From positions 1 to 28,109 of the forward strand of contig JBFFSQ010000016.1 in NCBI GenBank assembly GCA_041572275.1: a stretch of 28,109 nt of DNA, in the 5' to 3' direction. The translations under genes and the position numbers were made by a program. This document shows, piece after piece, positions 14,508 to 23,233 of the stretch (positions within the stretch are counted from its first letter, which is position 1; each line of letters begins with the position of its first letter). The notes under the pieces were generated by a model that saw nothing but the letters and a program-made list of their open reading frames with translations, was not told where the DNA came from and did no database searches. Source of the stretch: JBFFSQ01 sp041572275 (lineage in GTDB: Bacteria; Pseudomonadota; Gammaproteobacteria; SZUA-229).

Positions 14508-16895
14508 TTATGGCATACCCCTGCGAATAGCATCTGCCATTTCCTTGCCACTTGCGAAACGTTTTTCCGGTTTTTTCTGTAAAGCTTTGTTGATTATACG
14601 TGTCGCACTGGATGGTAACTCAGGACGCACGTCACGAATCGGACGATGCTTTTCTCGGGTAATTTTATAAGCCAGATTACCCAGGCTGTCCGCCTCAAAC
14701 GGTAACACACCCGTAAGCAACTGGTAGAAACTGACCCCAAGTGCATAAATATCAGCATGGCCGTCGACATTGGTACCCGTCATCTGCTCTGGCGCCATAT
14801 AGGAAGGACTGCCCATAAAACTGCCCGTACGTGTGCGTACACTGTCCGTAATACGCGCAATACCAAAATCAGTAATTTTTACTGAACCATCATCCGGGTT
14901 GTACATGATATTTCCGGGTTTGATATCTCGGTGCACAATATTCTGTTCATGAGCATAATCCAGGGTTTCTGCCACTTCAGCGACAATTCGATAAACCTCT
15001 TCAATAGGCAATAGTTTACCGGCTTTAGCATGAACCCCAAGGGAAACACCTTGTACATAATCCATAGCAATAAACGACAAACCTTCTTCTTCACCGACAT
15101 CATAAACCGTCACAATATTGGGATGATTTAATCGTCCAGCCGCTTCGGCTTCACGGAAAAAACGGGCCTTGATTGTTTTAATTTCATTTTCAGAAAATTG
15201 ACTGTAATCCAGCGTTTTAATCGCAACCAGTCGATTAATTTTTGGATCTTTGCCCAGGTACACTATGCCCATAGCACCTCGACCCAGCTCACGTTCGATC
15301 TCATATCGACCCAGCACCGGCAATTGCAAACCCAGGTCTGGCATAATCAGGGTTTTCTGTGCCTGGCCCGGGCTGAGAATCTCTGTCTGACCACCAGCCA
15401 CACTGGTCAATGAAGTGAGACGTTTTTTAATATCTTTATAACCTGGATGCCGGATATCAATTTCAGAAAACACCGTGAGTGCTTTTTCATATTGCCGACG
15501 ACGTTCATACCCGAGGCCAATATCATAAATCAGATCCAGTACATCGGTAGTCGGTTTGCACTTCAATAAGCTTGAAAGCGCCTCATCATGATCGCCCTGT
15601 TTAAACTGACAGCTACCTAGATGCCAGAGGGCGTCATGAGCCTGTAAGCGCAATCTGTCCAGCTTGTTTTCTGACAATTGCTTGATACGCACCAGGCTAT
15701 GCCCAAAAATCAAATACAAATAAACGGCCAGCAATGGTGCCCAGGCGCCTTGGGTCACCAGCACCCCATACTGGAAGACTACACCAGCAAACAGCAGAAT
15801 CAGGCTCAATAAGTAAGCCGTGTTACTCTGTAAGCGGGGTAACAAAAGAACCAGATAGGCCAGTACAAACAGCAACAGCAGTTTCTCCAGCCAGTACATC
15901 CAGCCAGCGGTGTGGAATGTAGTCTTATTTATCAAGTTGCTTAGTCGATCACCCATAGCTAACAACTGCGGATCGCCGGTCTGGCCAATTACTACCAGCT
16001 TATTTTTAAACACCTGCCGTGGAGATGACAGGGCTTGATCAAACTCCATTATTTTGAGATTGGCATGGTGCCCGGTCACAGCAGAATAATATTCCAGCAC
16101 CTGCCCCACATAGTCAGTGCGGATATCCTCATCACCCAACTGTACAGCTTCACCCTGACGCCAACCAATCCGCCCCTTGCCCTGCCATTTCGCATACAAT
16201 TTAAGGGCCAGATCCGGCATTAACTTTCCAGAAGCCGACTCATACCAGAGTAATGGCTGTGAGGCGAAGCTATGGCGATAACCGAACACAGGCAGACGGT
16301 CATAGGGGAAATTCTTATATTCAGGCTGGGCAAATACTTCCGCCTGGTATGGCAGCATAAGTTGTGGAAGCCACTGCAGATAGCTGCGGTTGTAGGCTTC
16401 CTCAACCGTTACTCCATCACCAGAAAAGAACCCGCTCTGCTGGTTTAATGAGGAAACACCCGCCGTCACTTTATATTTATAGAAGGCTTTGGCCAAATCT
16501 GACAGACCACCTTCCGCCAGCTGCCAGTCAGGATCAGCTGCCTTTGATGAGCTTTTCTTCTGATCTTTTAACCGCGGTTGAAAATCAAGTGATGGCAGCG
16601 GCTCAAATAACACAGCAATCGCCGCAGCATTGGAACGATCAAGTGTCTTCAACAACTGCCTGAGCTGTTTCACTCGATCAAAATCAACCAGTGCCTGCTC
16701 GGGCAATTGAATTAGCTGAATATCATCGACAGTCTCAGGCTGAGCTAACAGTTGTGTCCCCAGACTGAACATAAAACCATTGATACGATGACTGAACTCA
16801 TAGCGAGGAACAAACAAGGCTAGACATAGCCCCAGGATCAGAGCAAACGCGGTAAATGACTTAAAAACCGGAAATTTTAATGCGGGTATAAACAT
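14508..16895 (-). CDS. Membrane Ser/Thr protein kinase with CHASE2-like sensor, TPR linker and C-terminal kinase domain
   Basis: A 795-residue eukaryotic-like kinase. A first membrane segment (~12-30) is followed by a periplasmic CHASE2-like domain (~31-330), including KNKLVVIGQTGD and LSNLINKTTFHTAGWMYW. Three membrane segments follow (~338-353, ~359-379, ~385-400), then a cytoplasmic TPR-like region (~415-490) and the kinase (~531-795). Catalytic motifs are complete: LGRGAMGIVYLG (537-548), K560 in VAIK, HRDIKPGN (655-662), DFG (676-678) and APE (701-703). The activation loop is Thr/Ser-rich (VRTRTGSFMGSPS), fitting autophosphorylation. The domain order (sensor first, kinase last) is reversed from PknB-type kinases. 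The paired phosphatase lies directly downstream. Confidence 0.95.
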   Translation of the reverse strand: MFIPALKFPVFKSFTAFALILGLCLALFVPRYEFSHRINGFMFSLGTQLLAQPETVDDIQLIQLPEQALVDFDRVKQLRQLLKTLDRSNAAAIAVLFEPLPSLDFQPRLKDQKKSSSKAADPDWQLAEGGLSDLAKAFYKYKVTAGVSSLNQQSGFFSGDGVTVEEAYNRSYLQWLPQLMLPYQAEVFAQPEYKNFPYDRLPVFGYRHSFASQPLLWYESASGKLMPDLALKLYAKWQGKGRIGWRQGEAVQLGDEDIRTDYVGQVLEYYSAVTGHHANLKIMEFDQALSSPRQVFKNKLVVIGQTGDPQLLAMGDRLSNLINKTTFHTAGWMYWLEKLLLLFVLAYLVLLLPRLQSNTAYLLSLILLFAGVVFQYGVLVTQGAWAPLLAVYLYLIFGHSLVRIKQLSENKLDRLRLQAHDALWHLGSCQFKQGDHDEALSSLLKCKPTTDVLDLIYDIGLGYERRRQYEKALTVFSEIDIRHPGYKDIKKRLTSLTSVAGGQTEILSPGQAQKTLIMPDLGLQLPVLGRYEIERELGRGAMGIVYLGKDPKINRLVAIKTLDYSQFSENEIKTIKARFFREAEAAGRLNHPNIVTVYDVGEEEGLSFIAMDYVQGVSLGVHAKAGKLLPIEEVYRIVAEVAETLDYAHEQNIVHRDIKPGNIMYNPDDGSVKITDFGIARITDSVRTRTGSFMGSPSYMAPEQMTGTNVDGHADIYALGVSFYQLLTGVLPFEADSLGNLAYKITREKHRPIRDVRPELPSSATRIINKALQKKPEKRFASGKEMADAIRRGMP

Positions 16896-16906
16896 GTATT
16901 CTGAAT

Positions 16907-16939
16907 ATTATAGTTCTAGTAATACGCTTATGAAGCGTA
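16907..16939 (-). promoter_or_regulatory. Promoter-like element and palindrome just upstream of the kinase gene
   Basis: On the minus strand a consensus TATAAT sits at 16912-16907, only 11 bp before the kinase ATG, with a weak TTCATA 16 bp further upstream. The palindrome TACGCTT (16923-16929), 3 bp, AAGCGTA (16933-16939) overlaps the -35. If used, the transcript would have a leader of only a few bases. Confidence 0.4.
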
Positions 16940-16991
16940 ATTCGTGACCACATCGAGCGGGTATCATCCTTTTCCAACAACGATATGGCGC

Positions 16992-18278
16992 TTATATTTT
17001 AAAAATCGGATGTTCCGTCAACCACTGGACAAGGTCCGCCAGCGGCATAGGCCGGGCAATATGATATCCCTGGGCAATATCACAACCCAGTTCTTTCAAG
17101 GCCTGGAAAGTTTCCATATTTTCGATGCCCTCTGCAACTACTTTCAGGTTAAATCCACGCCCCAATTCAATAACCGTGTTAACAATATGCTGATCCATGG
17201 CATTTTCCAGCATATAAAACACGAAAGACTGGTCAATCTTCAGTTCATTCGCCGGGATATTCTTGAAATAAGCCATGGAAGAATAGCCGGTTCCAAAATC
17301 ATCAATGGATATACCCACCCCCAGGGACCTGAGCTCCTCCAGAGTAATGAAGCTGGTCGTCACATCGTCCACCAGTGCGCTTTCGGTGACTTCCAAAGTT
17401 AATTGCTCTGCTGGCACCCCCCAGATACTCAGTGCACTTTTCACGGAATCAACAAAGGCAACATCCTTCAGCACCCGAGCCGAAATATTCACAGACACCT
17501 TTAGTGGACGCCAACTAGTTGGCCATTCCTTCAGTTGGCGCAATGCGGTATTGATACACCACCAGGTAATCGGCAGAATCTGACCACTTTGTTCCGCCAC
17601 AGGAATGAAGATGTCCGGCCGTATAAATCCCCGTGTCTGATGCTGCCAGCGAATCAATGCCTCCGCACCGAACACATGGCCACTCTGCATAGATACCTGT
17701 GGCTGGTAATACAGCTGAAACCCATCATTTTCAAGTGCAGCCTCTAGCTCGCCTTCGATATCCCAGGCATTGATCTCGGCTTCCTCGCTTGTCTCCGAGA
17801 AAAAAGCATACGCCTGGGGACTGTTACGTGCCGACATCATGGCAATTTCTGCTTTCTGCATCAGCTGATGTAATTCTTCACCATGATCCGGATAAATAGA
17901 TATACCCACATGGGCACTTATCTTATGGCTGTGCTCATCCACAATGAAGGGTTCATTCATGGCATTAAGCAGCTTGTGTACCGCCAGTTCAGCATGGCCA
18001 ACATTGATGATTTCAGGTAATAACATGATAAATTCGCTATTACCCATGCGTGCGATATAGTCTTTACTGCGTGAGATGTCATCCAGTCGACGAGCAAAAT
18101 CATGTAGAAATGCATCACCAGTCTGGTAACCAAATACGGTATTGAGTTTACGAAAATGATCGATATTCACCAGCAGTAGTGCTAACTTTTTTCCAGATTG
18201 CTGATGCTGCTCGACATAATGATTCAATTCATCAAACAGGCTATCACGATTAACCAGATGCACTAGATGCTCAGTCAT
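16992..18278 (-). CDS. Degenerate GGDEF plus intact EAL protein, probable c-di-GMP phosphodiesterase
   Basis: A 428-residue cytosolic protein with no membrane segment. The GGDEF domain (~1-160) has RMGNSEF (77-83) instead of GGDEF, so it should not make c-di-GMP; it may still bind GTP. The EAL domain (~175-425) keeps its catalytic set: E206 in EALIRW, N264 (VNIS), E296/E299 (EVTES), D326-D327 with DFGTGYSS, K347 (KIDQSF), E383 (VAEGIE) and Q403. It is therefore probably an active phosphodiesterase. It starts 14 bp after the HD-GYP stop, so both are co-expressed. Confidence 0.95.
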   Translation of the reverse strand: MTEHLVHLVNRDSLFDELNHYVEQHQQSGKKLALLLVNIDHFRKLNTVFGYQTGDAFLHDFARRLDDISRSKDYIARMGNSEFIMLLPEIINVGHAELAVHKLLNAMNEPFIVDEHSHKISAHVGISIYPDHGEELHQLMQKAEIAMMSARNSPQAYAFFSETSEEAEINAWDIEGELEAALENDGFQLYYQPQVSMQSGHVFGAEALIRWQHQTRGFIRPDIFIPVAEQSGQILPITWWCINTALRQLKEWPTSWRPLKVSVNISARVLKDVAFVDSVKSALSIWGVPAEQLTLEVTESALVDDVTTSFITLEELRSLGVGISIDDFGTGYSSMAYFKNIPANELKIDQSFVFYMLENAMDQHIVNTVIELGRGFNLKVVAEGIENMETFQALKELGCDIAQGYHIARPMPLADLVQWLTEHPIFKI

Positions 18279-18292
18279 TGCTCACCCAGCCA

Positions 18293-19528
18293 CTACAAAT
18301 AGAATTCTTCAGGATCAATGCCATAGAGTCCTGGCTCCACGCATTTAACAATATCCCAGGGGTTGCCATCCTTATCCTCCGTTTCATTAAACAGGTTGAC
18401 GACCCCAAAATGATCCAGCGGTTTCTTATCGACGTCCAGCAACAACATGACCTGAGGCCGCAACCGCCAGACTCGATGCTGTGCCACGATCACACCTACC
18501 TGGCCATCGCTCAGCTCGACTACAGTACCTACAGGATAGATACCAACAACCTGAATAAACTGCTCAACCAGCTCAGCCTGAAAATCAATGTTGCGCCAGT
18601 CATATAGCTTCTTCACCGCATCATGTGGGGATATAGGTGTCGCAAAGGGTCGTTCTGAAATAATGGCATCATAACAATCCACTATGCCGGCAATTTTCGC
18701 CAGAATTGGAATCTGGTCTGCAACCAGCCCATTCGGATAACCTGAGCCATTGTGGCGCTCATGGTGATAGGCCACCATATCAAGCACATCTTCGCCAATA
18801 TCTTTGGTTTGTCGGAGTATCTCCAGGCTGTAATCGACATGTTTTTTCACCAGGTCAAACTCGAACTGGTTAAACCGTTTAGGGTTATTGATCAGTTTTT
18901 CAGGCAACTTCATCTTGCCTATATCAAACAGCATGGCCCCAAGTGCCAGAGATTGCAGTTTTTCCCTGGGAAAACCCAGATGACGTCCAAATGCAACCGC
19001 CCAAACCGAAGCACTCACTGCATGATTATAGGTATAGTTATCCTTGTGCTTCATTCGGGTTAACCAGGCAAAGGCATCCGGGTTACGAATAATGCTATCC
19101 AGCATCGGATTAATGGCCTTCTTGAGTAATACGGCATCCAGGTTTTTGTTATTGGCCATATCCTGCATAACATCACCCACAGTATGTGATAGGGCACGAT
19201 GACAATCACGGGCACCAACCAGCTCATCCTCCATCTGGGTTTTATCTTTGTATTTTTTTGGTTTAAACCCAATAAGCTGTTCCTTGATTTCATCATCCGT
19301 GCGAGCTTGCGGGTTAAAACTGACAACTTTTTTATCTGGTTCGCGACTACGCTCCACGTCTACATAGACATATTCACAATGTGCTTGCAGCTGCTCGATA
19401 TCTTCCCGGGTTTTGATTAAAAAGCCCTGAATCAAATAGGGCGTATCCAGCCAGGGTTTATCTAGCCTGGAGACATACATGCCTATTTCCAGATCCTGGA
19501 GTCGAACTTTTATTTCCTTAAGGGCCAT
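18293..19528 (-). CDS. HD-GYP domain protein with N-terminal DUF3391, altered HD motif
   Basis: A 411-residue protein: a DUF3391-like N-terminal domain (~5-135, beginning KVRLQDLEIGMYVSRLDKPW) and an HD-GYP domain (~150-330). The usual LLHDIGK is MLFDIGK here, so the metal-binding His is replaced by F201 while D202 remains. The first His (H169), the HHE motif (255-257), GSGYP (261-265) and VDCYDA are intact. Loss of one metal ligand may abolish or change phosphodiesterase activity, leaving a sensor or adaptor. A C-terminal extension (~331-411) follows. It heads a two-gene unit with the EAL protein. Confidence 0.93.
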   Translation of the reverse strand: MALKEIKVRLQDLEIGMYVSRLDKPWLDTPYLIQGFLIKTREDIEQLQAHCEYVYVDVERSREPDKKVVSFNPQARTDDEIKEQLIGFKPKKYKDKTQMEDELVGARDCHRALSHTVGDVMQDMANNKNLDAVLLKKAINPMLDSIIRNPDAFAWLTRMKHKDNYTYNHAVSASVWAVAFGRHLGFPREKLQSLALGAMLFDIGKMKLPEKLINNPKRFNQFEFDLVKKHVDYSLEILRQTKDIGEDVLDMVAYHHERHNGSGYPNGLVADQIPILAKIAGIVDCYDAIISERPFATPISPHDAVKKLYDWRNIDFQAELVEQFIQVVGIYPVGTVVELSDGQVGVIVAQHRVWRLRPQVMLLLDVDKKPLDHFGVVNLFNETEDKDGNPWDIVKCVEPGLYGIDPEEFYL

Positions 19529-19628
19529 CGCTTATTCGTACCTGCTTGTTTATAAAGACTCTGTCTCAGAGCAAACCATGCCTTCTCAGTCAAAATCAGC
19601 TTCTAATTTGTGTTTTGTAAAGTATAGA

Positions 19629-19653
19629 CCAGACTCGATAAAACGGAGTCTGG
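19629..19653 (-). terminator. Stem-loop behind tatD, probable weak terminator
   Basis: CCAGACTC (19629-19636) and GAGTCTGG (19646-19653) form a perfect 8 bp stem with a 9 nt loop, 24 bp past the tatD stop. The following bases on the minus strand are only moderately T-rich (TCTATACTTTAC). Confidence 0.5.
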
Positions 19654-19676
19654 AATGGGCGAGTCCTGGTGATAAA

Positions 19677-20474
19677 TTACAGCTCACTGAGCCTGAAGAA
19701 ACGTTGAGCGGTTGCGCAGGTAATACTGGCTACGTGCTCAGGGCTTTGATTCCGATAAACGGCGACAGTCTGGCACACATGAGGCAGGTACATAGGCTCG
19801 TTGCGACGATCTTTAGGTTTAGGCTCGATATCCCGGGGTAAAAGATAAGGCGCATCAGTTTCGATCATTAAACGATCATCCGGAATGACTGATACTGCAG
19901 CCTGTACATCGCCTCCCCGACGCTCATCGCATATCCAGCCAGTGATACCGATATGCAAATCCAGATCCAGATAGGCCCTGGCCTGTTCGATGTCACCGGT
20001 GAAACAATGTGCCACGGCATCATTCAGGCGAGGCCGCCATGGCCCAAGCAAGGCCAGGAACCGTTCATGGGCATCACGTTGATGAAGAAAAACCGGTAAT
20101 CCCAGCCCCGACGCCAGCTCTAACTGGGCTTCAAACCATTTCTCCTGTTCATCACGCGGTGAAAAATTGCGATTGAAGTCCAGACCACATTCCCCTATCG
20201 CTACTACACCGGGCTGCTGAGCCAACTGCTCCAGCTTGGCCAGGGTCTGATCATTACATTCCTTAGCATGATGGGGATGCACACCGACAGTGGTGTATAA
20301 GGTGCCCGGGTACTGTGCCACCAACTCCACAGCCTGCTGACTATGCTCAATATTAGTACCCGTCACAATCATCTGGGTCACACCAACGTTCTGTGCCCGC
20401 TGAATCACCTCGCCGAGATCGGCTCGAAAGGCACTCCCGGTGAGATTTACCCCGATATCAACCAAAGACATCAT
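19677..20474 (-). CDS. tatD: TatD-family metal-dependent DNase
   Basis: A 265-residue TIM-barrel hydrolase closely matching E. coli TatD: DIGVNLTGSAF at the N-terminus, GVHPHHA, AIGECGLDFNRNFS (metal Glu), FLHQRDAHERF (His), AHCFTG (His), GITGWICDERRG and IETDAPYLLPRD (metal Asp). TatD acts as a 3'-5' exonuclease in DNA repair. The DIGVNLT start, rather than DTHCHLD, separates it from YcfH and YjjV. Starts GTG 20477, ATG 20474 and ATG 20471 are adjacent; the ATG overlapping the ycaO stop is chosen. Translation is probably coupled to ycaO. Confidence 0.96.
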   Translation of the reverse strand: MMSLVDIGVNLTGSAFRADLGEVIQRAQNVGVTQMIVTGTNIEHSQQAVELVAQYPGTLYTTVGVHPHHAKECNDQTLAKLEQLAQQPGVVAIGECGLDFNRNFSPRDEQEKWFEAQLELASGLGLPVFLHQRDAHERFLALLGPWRPRLNDAVAHCFTGDIEQARAYLDLDLHIGITGWICDERRGGDVQAAVSVIPDDRLMIETDAPYLLPRDIEPKPKDRRNEPMYLPHVCQTVAVYRNQSPEHVASITCATAQRFFRLSEL

Positions 20475-22237
20475 CACTGACTATCGACACCGGTTTGCCA
20501 GTTCGATTGTTTGGCACGATGTAATTTCTGGTATCCCTCCAGTAATTTCTGGTGAGTTACAAAACCATCCAGGCTCAACCCCGGGCTGTGTATGCCATGA
20601 AACACGTCCCGGCCCTCAACCAGATCAATACCAGTTGTGACGTTATCCGCACCATACATCAAGGTTAGACTATCAATAAATTGCCCATAGTCCCGTGTGT
20701 CATCCTGTCGTATCGCCAGCAAGGCCTGCAAACATCTGTAATGGCGGGTGCGTTCTTCATCCAGTTGATCCATGCTCAGAGACCAGTCAATCCATTCAGC
20801 GGCCTGTTCAAAATCCTGCAACGCCAGCGCCAGCATGGCTTTGAGCTCACCGATACGCAAACTGGCCCAGGTGGTACCAGCATCAGGTGCCACACCAATA
20901 AATTCGGCCACACGCTGGAAATCATTGAACCCTCCCTCATCCAGACCTTGCAGAACTCGATTCCAATCCTCTTGTTTAAGCTGTTTTAGAGACAAGATAT
21001 CTTCGCGAAACAGCGCGCCTTCATTATTGTTGCTCCAGACCAGATCATCCACCGGATAGATATCAGACATACCCGGTACGATGATGCGACAGGCATAGAC
21101 GTTCAGATGTTGATAATCCGAAATATAAATATCAAAGCCCATGTCATGGATAATCTGGCTCAAATACTCGAATTCGTTACCCGTAGAGGCATCATGCTCC
21201 CAATCAACAAAAGCATAGTCGGCATCTTTTCGGAAGAAATCATAGGCAATCAGGCCACTGGAATCGATAAAATGGGTTTCAAGATTATGATGATCGGCCA
21301 CTTCATCAAGATCAAAGGATGGCGGATGAAAACCATCCAGTTGATCCAGCCCCCGTCCCTGCAATAACTCGGTCACGGTTCGTTCCAGTGCGACTTCAAA
21401 ACAGGGATGGGCACCAAATGAAGCAAATACGGAGCCGTCTTTTGGATTGATCAGGGTCACACTCATTACCGGGAAGCGCCCGCCCAGTGAGGCATCGGCA
21501 ACCCTCAAATGATACCCATGATTCTGCAACTCCTCGATGGCCGCTTGAATTTTCGGGAAACGCTCAATCACCGTTCCAGGTACCTCTGGTAAGCAAATAC
21601 CCTCAGCGATAATCCGGTTCTTAACGTAACGCTCGAACACTTCAGACAAACCCTGTACTCGGGCCTCATTCTTGGTATTACCAGCAGACATGCCATTGCT
21701 GACATATAGATTGCCAATGATATTCACCGGGAACCAGAGTGTCTGCTTATCACGTTGTCGAACATAAGGTAATGCACAGATACCCCGTTCCCCGATACCC
21801 GAATTGGTATCAACGATCTGTTGTGGCTTCAGCTCACGATCGGGGTCATAAAAGTCCCACAGCAATTCATCCAGCAAACCATCTGGCATGGTCTCATCCT
21901 CGACTGGAAACCAGCGCTCATCGGGATAATGCACAAAGCTATCACTGGCAAACTGCTCACCCAGGTAAAAATCAGCAAAAAAGTAATTACAGCTCAAGCG
22001 TTCAAAATACTCACCCAGTGCACTCGCCAGGCAAGCTTTGCGACTAGCCCCCTTGCCATTGGTAAACATGAGGCCACAGGACTTGTCGCGGATATGGACT
22101 GAGTAAACATTGGGCACCGGATTGAGCCAGGATGCTTCTTCCACCTCAATGCCGAGGGCATCCAGTTTTGCCCACATGATGTCAATGGATGACTCAAGAT
22201 CGAGATCCTTGCCTTTTATAAATGTTTTTTCGCTCAT
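20474..22237 (-). CDS. ycaO: YcaO protein, ribosomal S12 methylthiolation accessory factor type
   Basis: A 587-residue protein alignable by eye with E. coli YcaO along its whole length: TFIKGKD at the start, EEASWLNPVPNVYSVHIRDK, FTNGKGASRKA, SALGEYFERLS, NEARVQGLSEVFERYVKNRI, SFGAHPCFEVALERTVTELL, THFIDSSGLI, RIIVPGMSDIYP and LRIGELKAMLALA. YcaO domains use ATP to activate amide bonds; this long form with a C-terminal TPR-like region helps RimO thiomethylate S12. I chose ATG 22237, which matches the E. coli N-terminus; the frame extends to 22273 but that would cross the start of divergent rsmJ. It should not be taken as a RiPP cyclodehydratase for the bufferin. Confidence 0.96.
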   Translation of the reverse strand: MSEKTFIKGKDLDLESSIDIMWAKLDALGIEVEEASWLNPVPNVYSVHIRDKSCGLMFTNGKGASRKACLASALGEYFERLSCNYFFADFYLGEQFASDSFVHYPDERWFPVEDETMPDGLLDELLWDFYDPDRELKPQQIVDTNSGIGERGICALPYVRQRDKQTLWFPVNIIGNLYVSNGMSAGNTKNEARVQGLSEVFERYVKNRIIAEGICLPEVPGTVIERFPKIQAAIEELQNHGYHLRVADASLGGRFPVMSVTLINPKDGSVFASFGAHPCFEVALERTVTELLQGRGLDQLDGFHPPSFDLDEVADHHNLETHFIDSSGLIAYDFFRKDADYAFVDWEHDASTGNEFEYLSQIIHDMGFDIYISDYQHLNVYACRIIVPGMSDIYPVDDLVWSNNNEGALFREDILSLKQLKQEDWNRVLQGLDEGGFNDFQRVAEFIGVAPDAGTTWASLRIGELKAMLALALQDFEQAAEWIDWSLSMDQLDEERTRHYRCLQALLAIRQDDTRDYGQFIDSLTLMYGADNVTTGIDLVEGRDVFHGIHSPGLSLDGFVTHQKLLEGYQKLHRAKQSNWQTGVDSQ

Positions 22238-22252
22238 TCGGTTTACCTGATT

Positions 22253-22260
22253 GGAGGAGG
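22253..22260 (+). promoter_or_regulatory. Very strong ribosome binding site of rsmJ
   Basis: GGAGGAGG ends 4 bp before ATG 22265. It decides the start over the in-frame ATG 22304 and lies in the 27 bp separating the divergent starts, so neither gene has room for its own promoter in the gap. Confidence 0.75.
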
Positions 22261-22264
22261 CATA

Positions 22265-23095
22265 ATGATACACAAAGACGACCCAGATGATTACACTACA
22301 GTGATGAAAGATTTACTCAGTATCAGCTACAGCGATCCAGTCAGCCAGAATAAAGCCTGTGAGTTTGCACAACAGCACCAGTTACCCTGCCTGGATCTGT
22401 CGTCAGCAAACAGTGATCTAGTGCTGAACTTTAGCCCTGAGTACATCGAGCTCCGCGACTTGAATCAAAATACCTCAATCCATGTCGATTTTTTATCTGG
22501 AGCGCTGGCTCACCGACGCCAGTACGGTGGTGGCCGAGGCCAGGCCATAGCCAAAGCCATCGGCCTGAAGCAGGGCATACCGATCCCTTCCGTACTCGAT
22601 GCTACCGCTGGACTGGGCAAGGACGCATATATACTGGCCTGCCTCGGCTGCAACATAACACTAGTTGAACGCTCACCATTTGTTGCCGAACTGGTCAAAA
22701 ATGCCGTCGATCGCGCCCGGGATGATGAAGTATTTCAAGGCATACTCAAACGCGGCTTCACACTGGTACAGGACGATGCCATAGACTACATGGAGCATCT
22801 TACTGTCGACCAGCAGCCAGATGTTGTTTACCTCGATCCCATGTATCCGGAACGAAAAAAATCGGCACAAGTTAAAAAAAATATGCAAATGCTGCAGCGT
22901 TTACTAGGACATGATGAGGACACGCAACGATTGCTCGATTGCGCACTATCATGCGCAAGAAAACGTGTCGTGGTAAAGCGACCGAAAGGTGCAAAAAGTC
23001 TCAGTGAACAGAAACCCACTTTTGCCATTGAAAGTAAGAAAACACGCTATGATATGTATGTCATCATGAACCAGGCTGATACAGAAACAACCTAA
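22265..23095 (+). CDS. rsmJ: 16S rRNA (guanine-1516 N2) methyltransferase
   Basis: A 276-residue class I SAM methyltransferase matching RsmJ (YhiQ). Visible signatures are VDFLSGALAHRRQYGGGRGQ, the SAM loop LDATAGLGKDAYILACLGC, the acidic residue in LVERSP, and the catalytic VVYLDPMYPERKKSA. KKRVVVKRPKGA-like residues near the C-terminus (CARKRVVVKRPKGAKSL) are also typical. It modifies G1516 of 16S rRNA. It is divergent from ycaO; both act on the small ribosomal subunit, which may be coincidence or shared regulation. Confidence 0.96.
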   Translation: MIHKDDPDDYTTVMKDLLSISYSDPVSQNKACEFAQQHQLPCLDLSSANSDLVLNFSPEYIELRDLNQNTSIHVDFLSGALAHRRQYGGGRGQAIAKAIGLKQGIPIPSVLDATAGLGKDAYILACLGCNITLVERSPFVAELVKNAVDRARDDEVFQGILKRGFTLVQDDAIDYMEHLTVDQQPDVVYLDPMYPERKKSAQVKKNMQMLQRLLGHDEDTQRLLDCALSCARKRVVVKRPKGAKSLSEQKPTFAIESKKTRYDMYVIMNQADTETT

Positions 23096-23154
23096 TACGA
23101 TGTAACAATTTATTCACTATGAAAGACTGGAACAGCTTTTGTGCATCCAGCCAC

Positions 23155-23182
23155 TGGGTATAGCGCCATCAATACCCATTTA
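23155..23182 (+). terminator. Weak terminator-like stem behind rsmJ
   Basis: TGGGTAT (23155-23161) pairs with ATACCCA (23172-23178) around 10 nt and is followed by a short T run (TTTAC). A second stem, CCAGCT/AGCTGG at ~23203-23222, sits between it and the MCP stop without a usable T tract on either strand. Confidence 0.35.
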
Positions 23183-23233
23183 CATCATGCTAAGTAGTGG
23201 CCAGCTAGATTGTAAGCTGGTTAAAAAAACAGC

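Noticed and set aside
13705..19528. A single long operon from HD-GYP to PP2C
   Set aside because: A 96 bp gap with promoter-like sequence separates the EAL gene from the kinase, so two units are more likely.
20474..22237. YcaO as a modifying enzyme for the bufferin precursor
   Set aside because: It aligns over its full length with E. coli YcaO (RimO accessory type) and lies 8 kb away with tatD; the bufferin operon has its own DUF692/DUF2063 pair.
23203..23222. CCAGCT/AGCTGG stem as an intrinsic terminator for rsmJ or the MCP gene
   Set aside because: On the plus strand it is followed by A residues, and on the minus strand the T run comes before the stem, so it fits neither direction.
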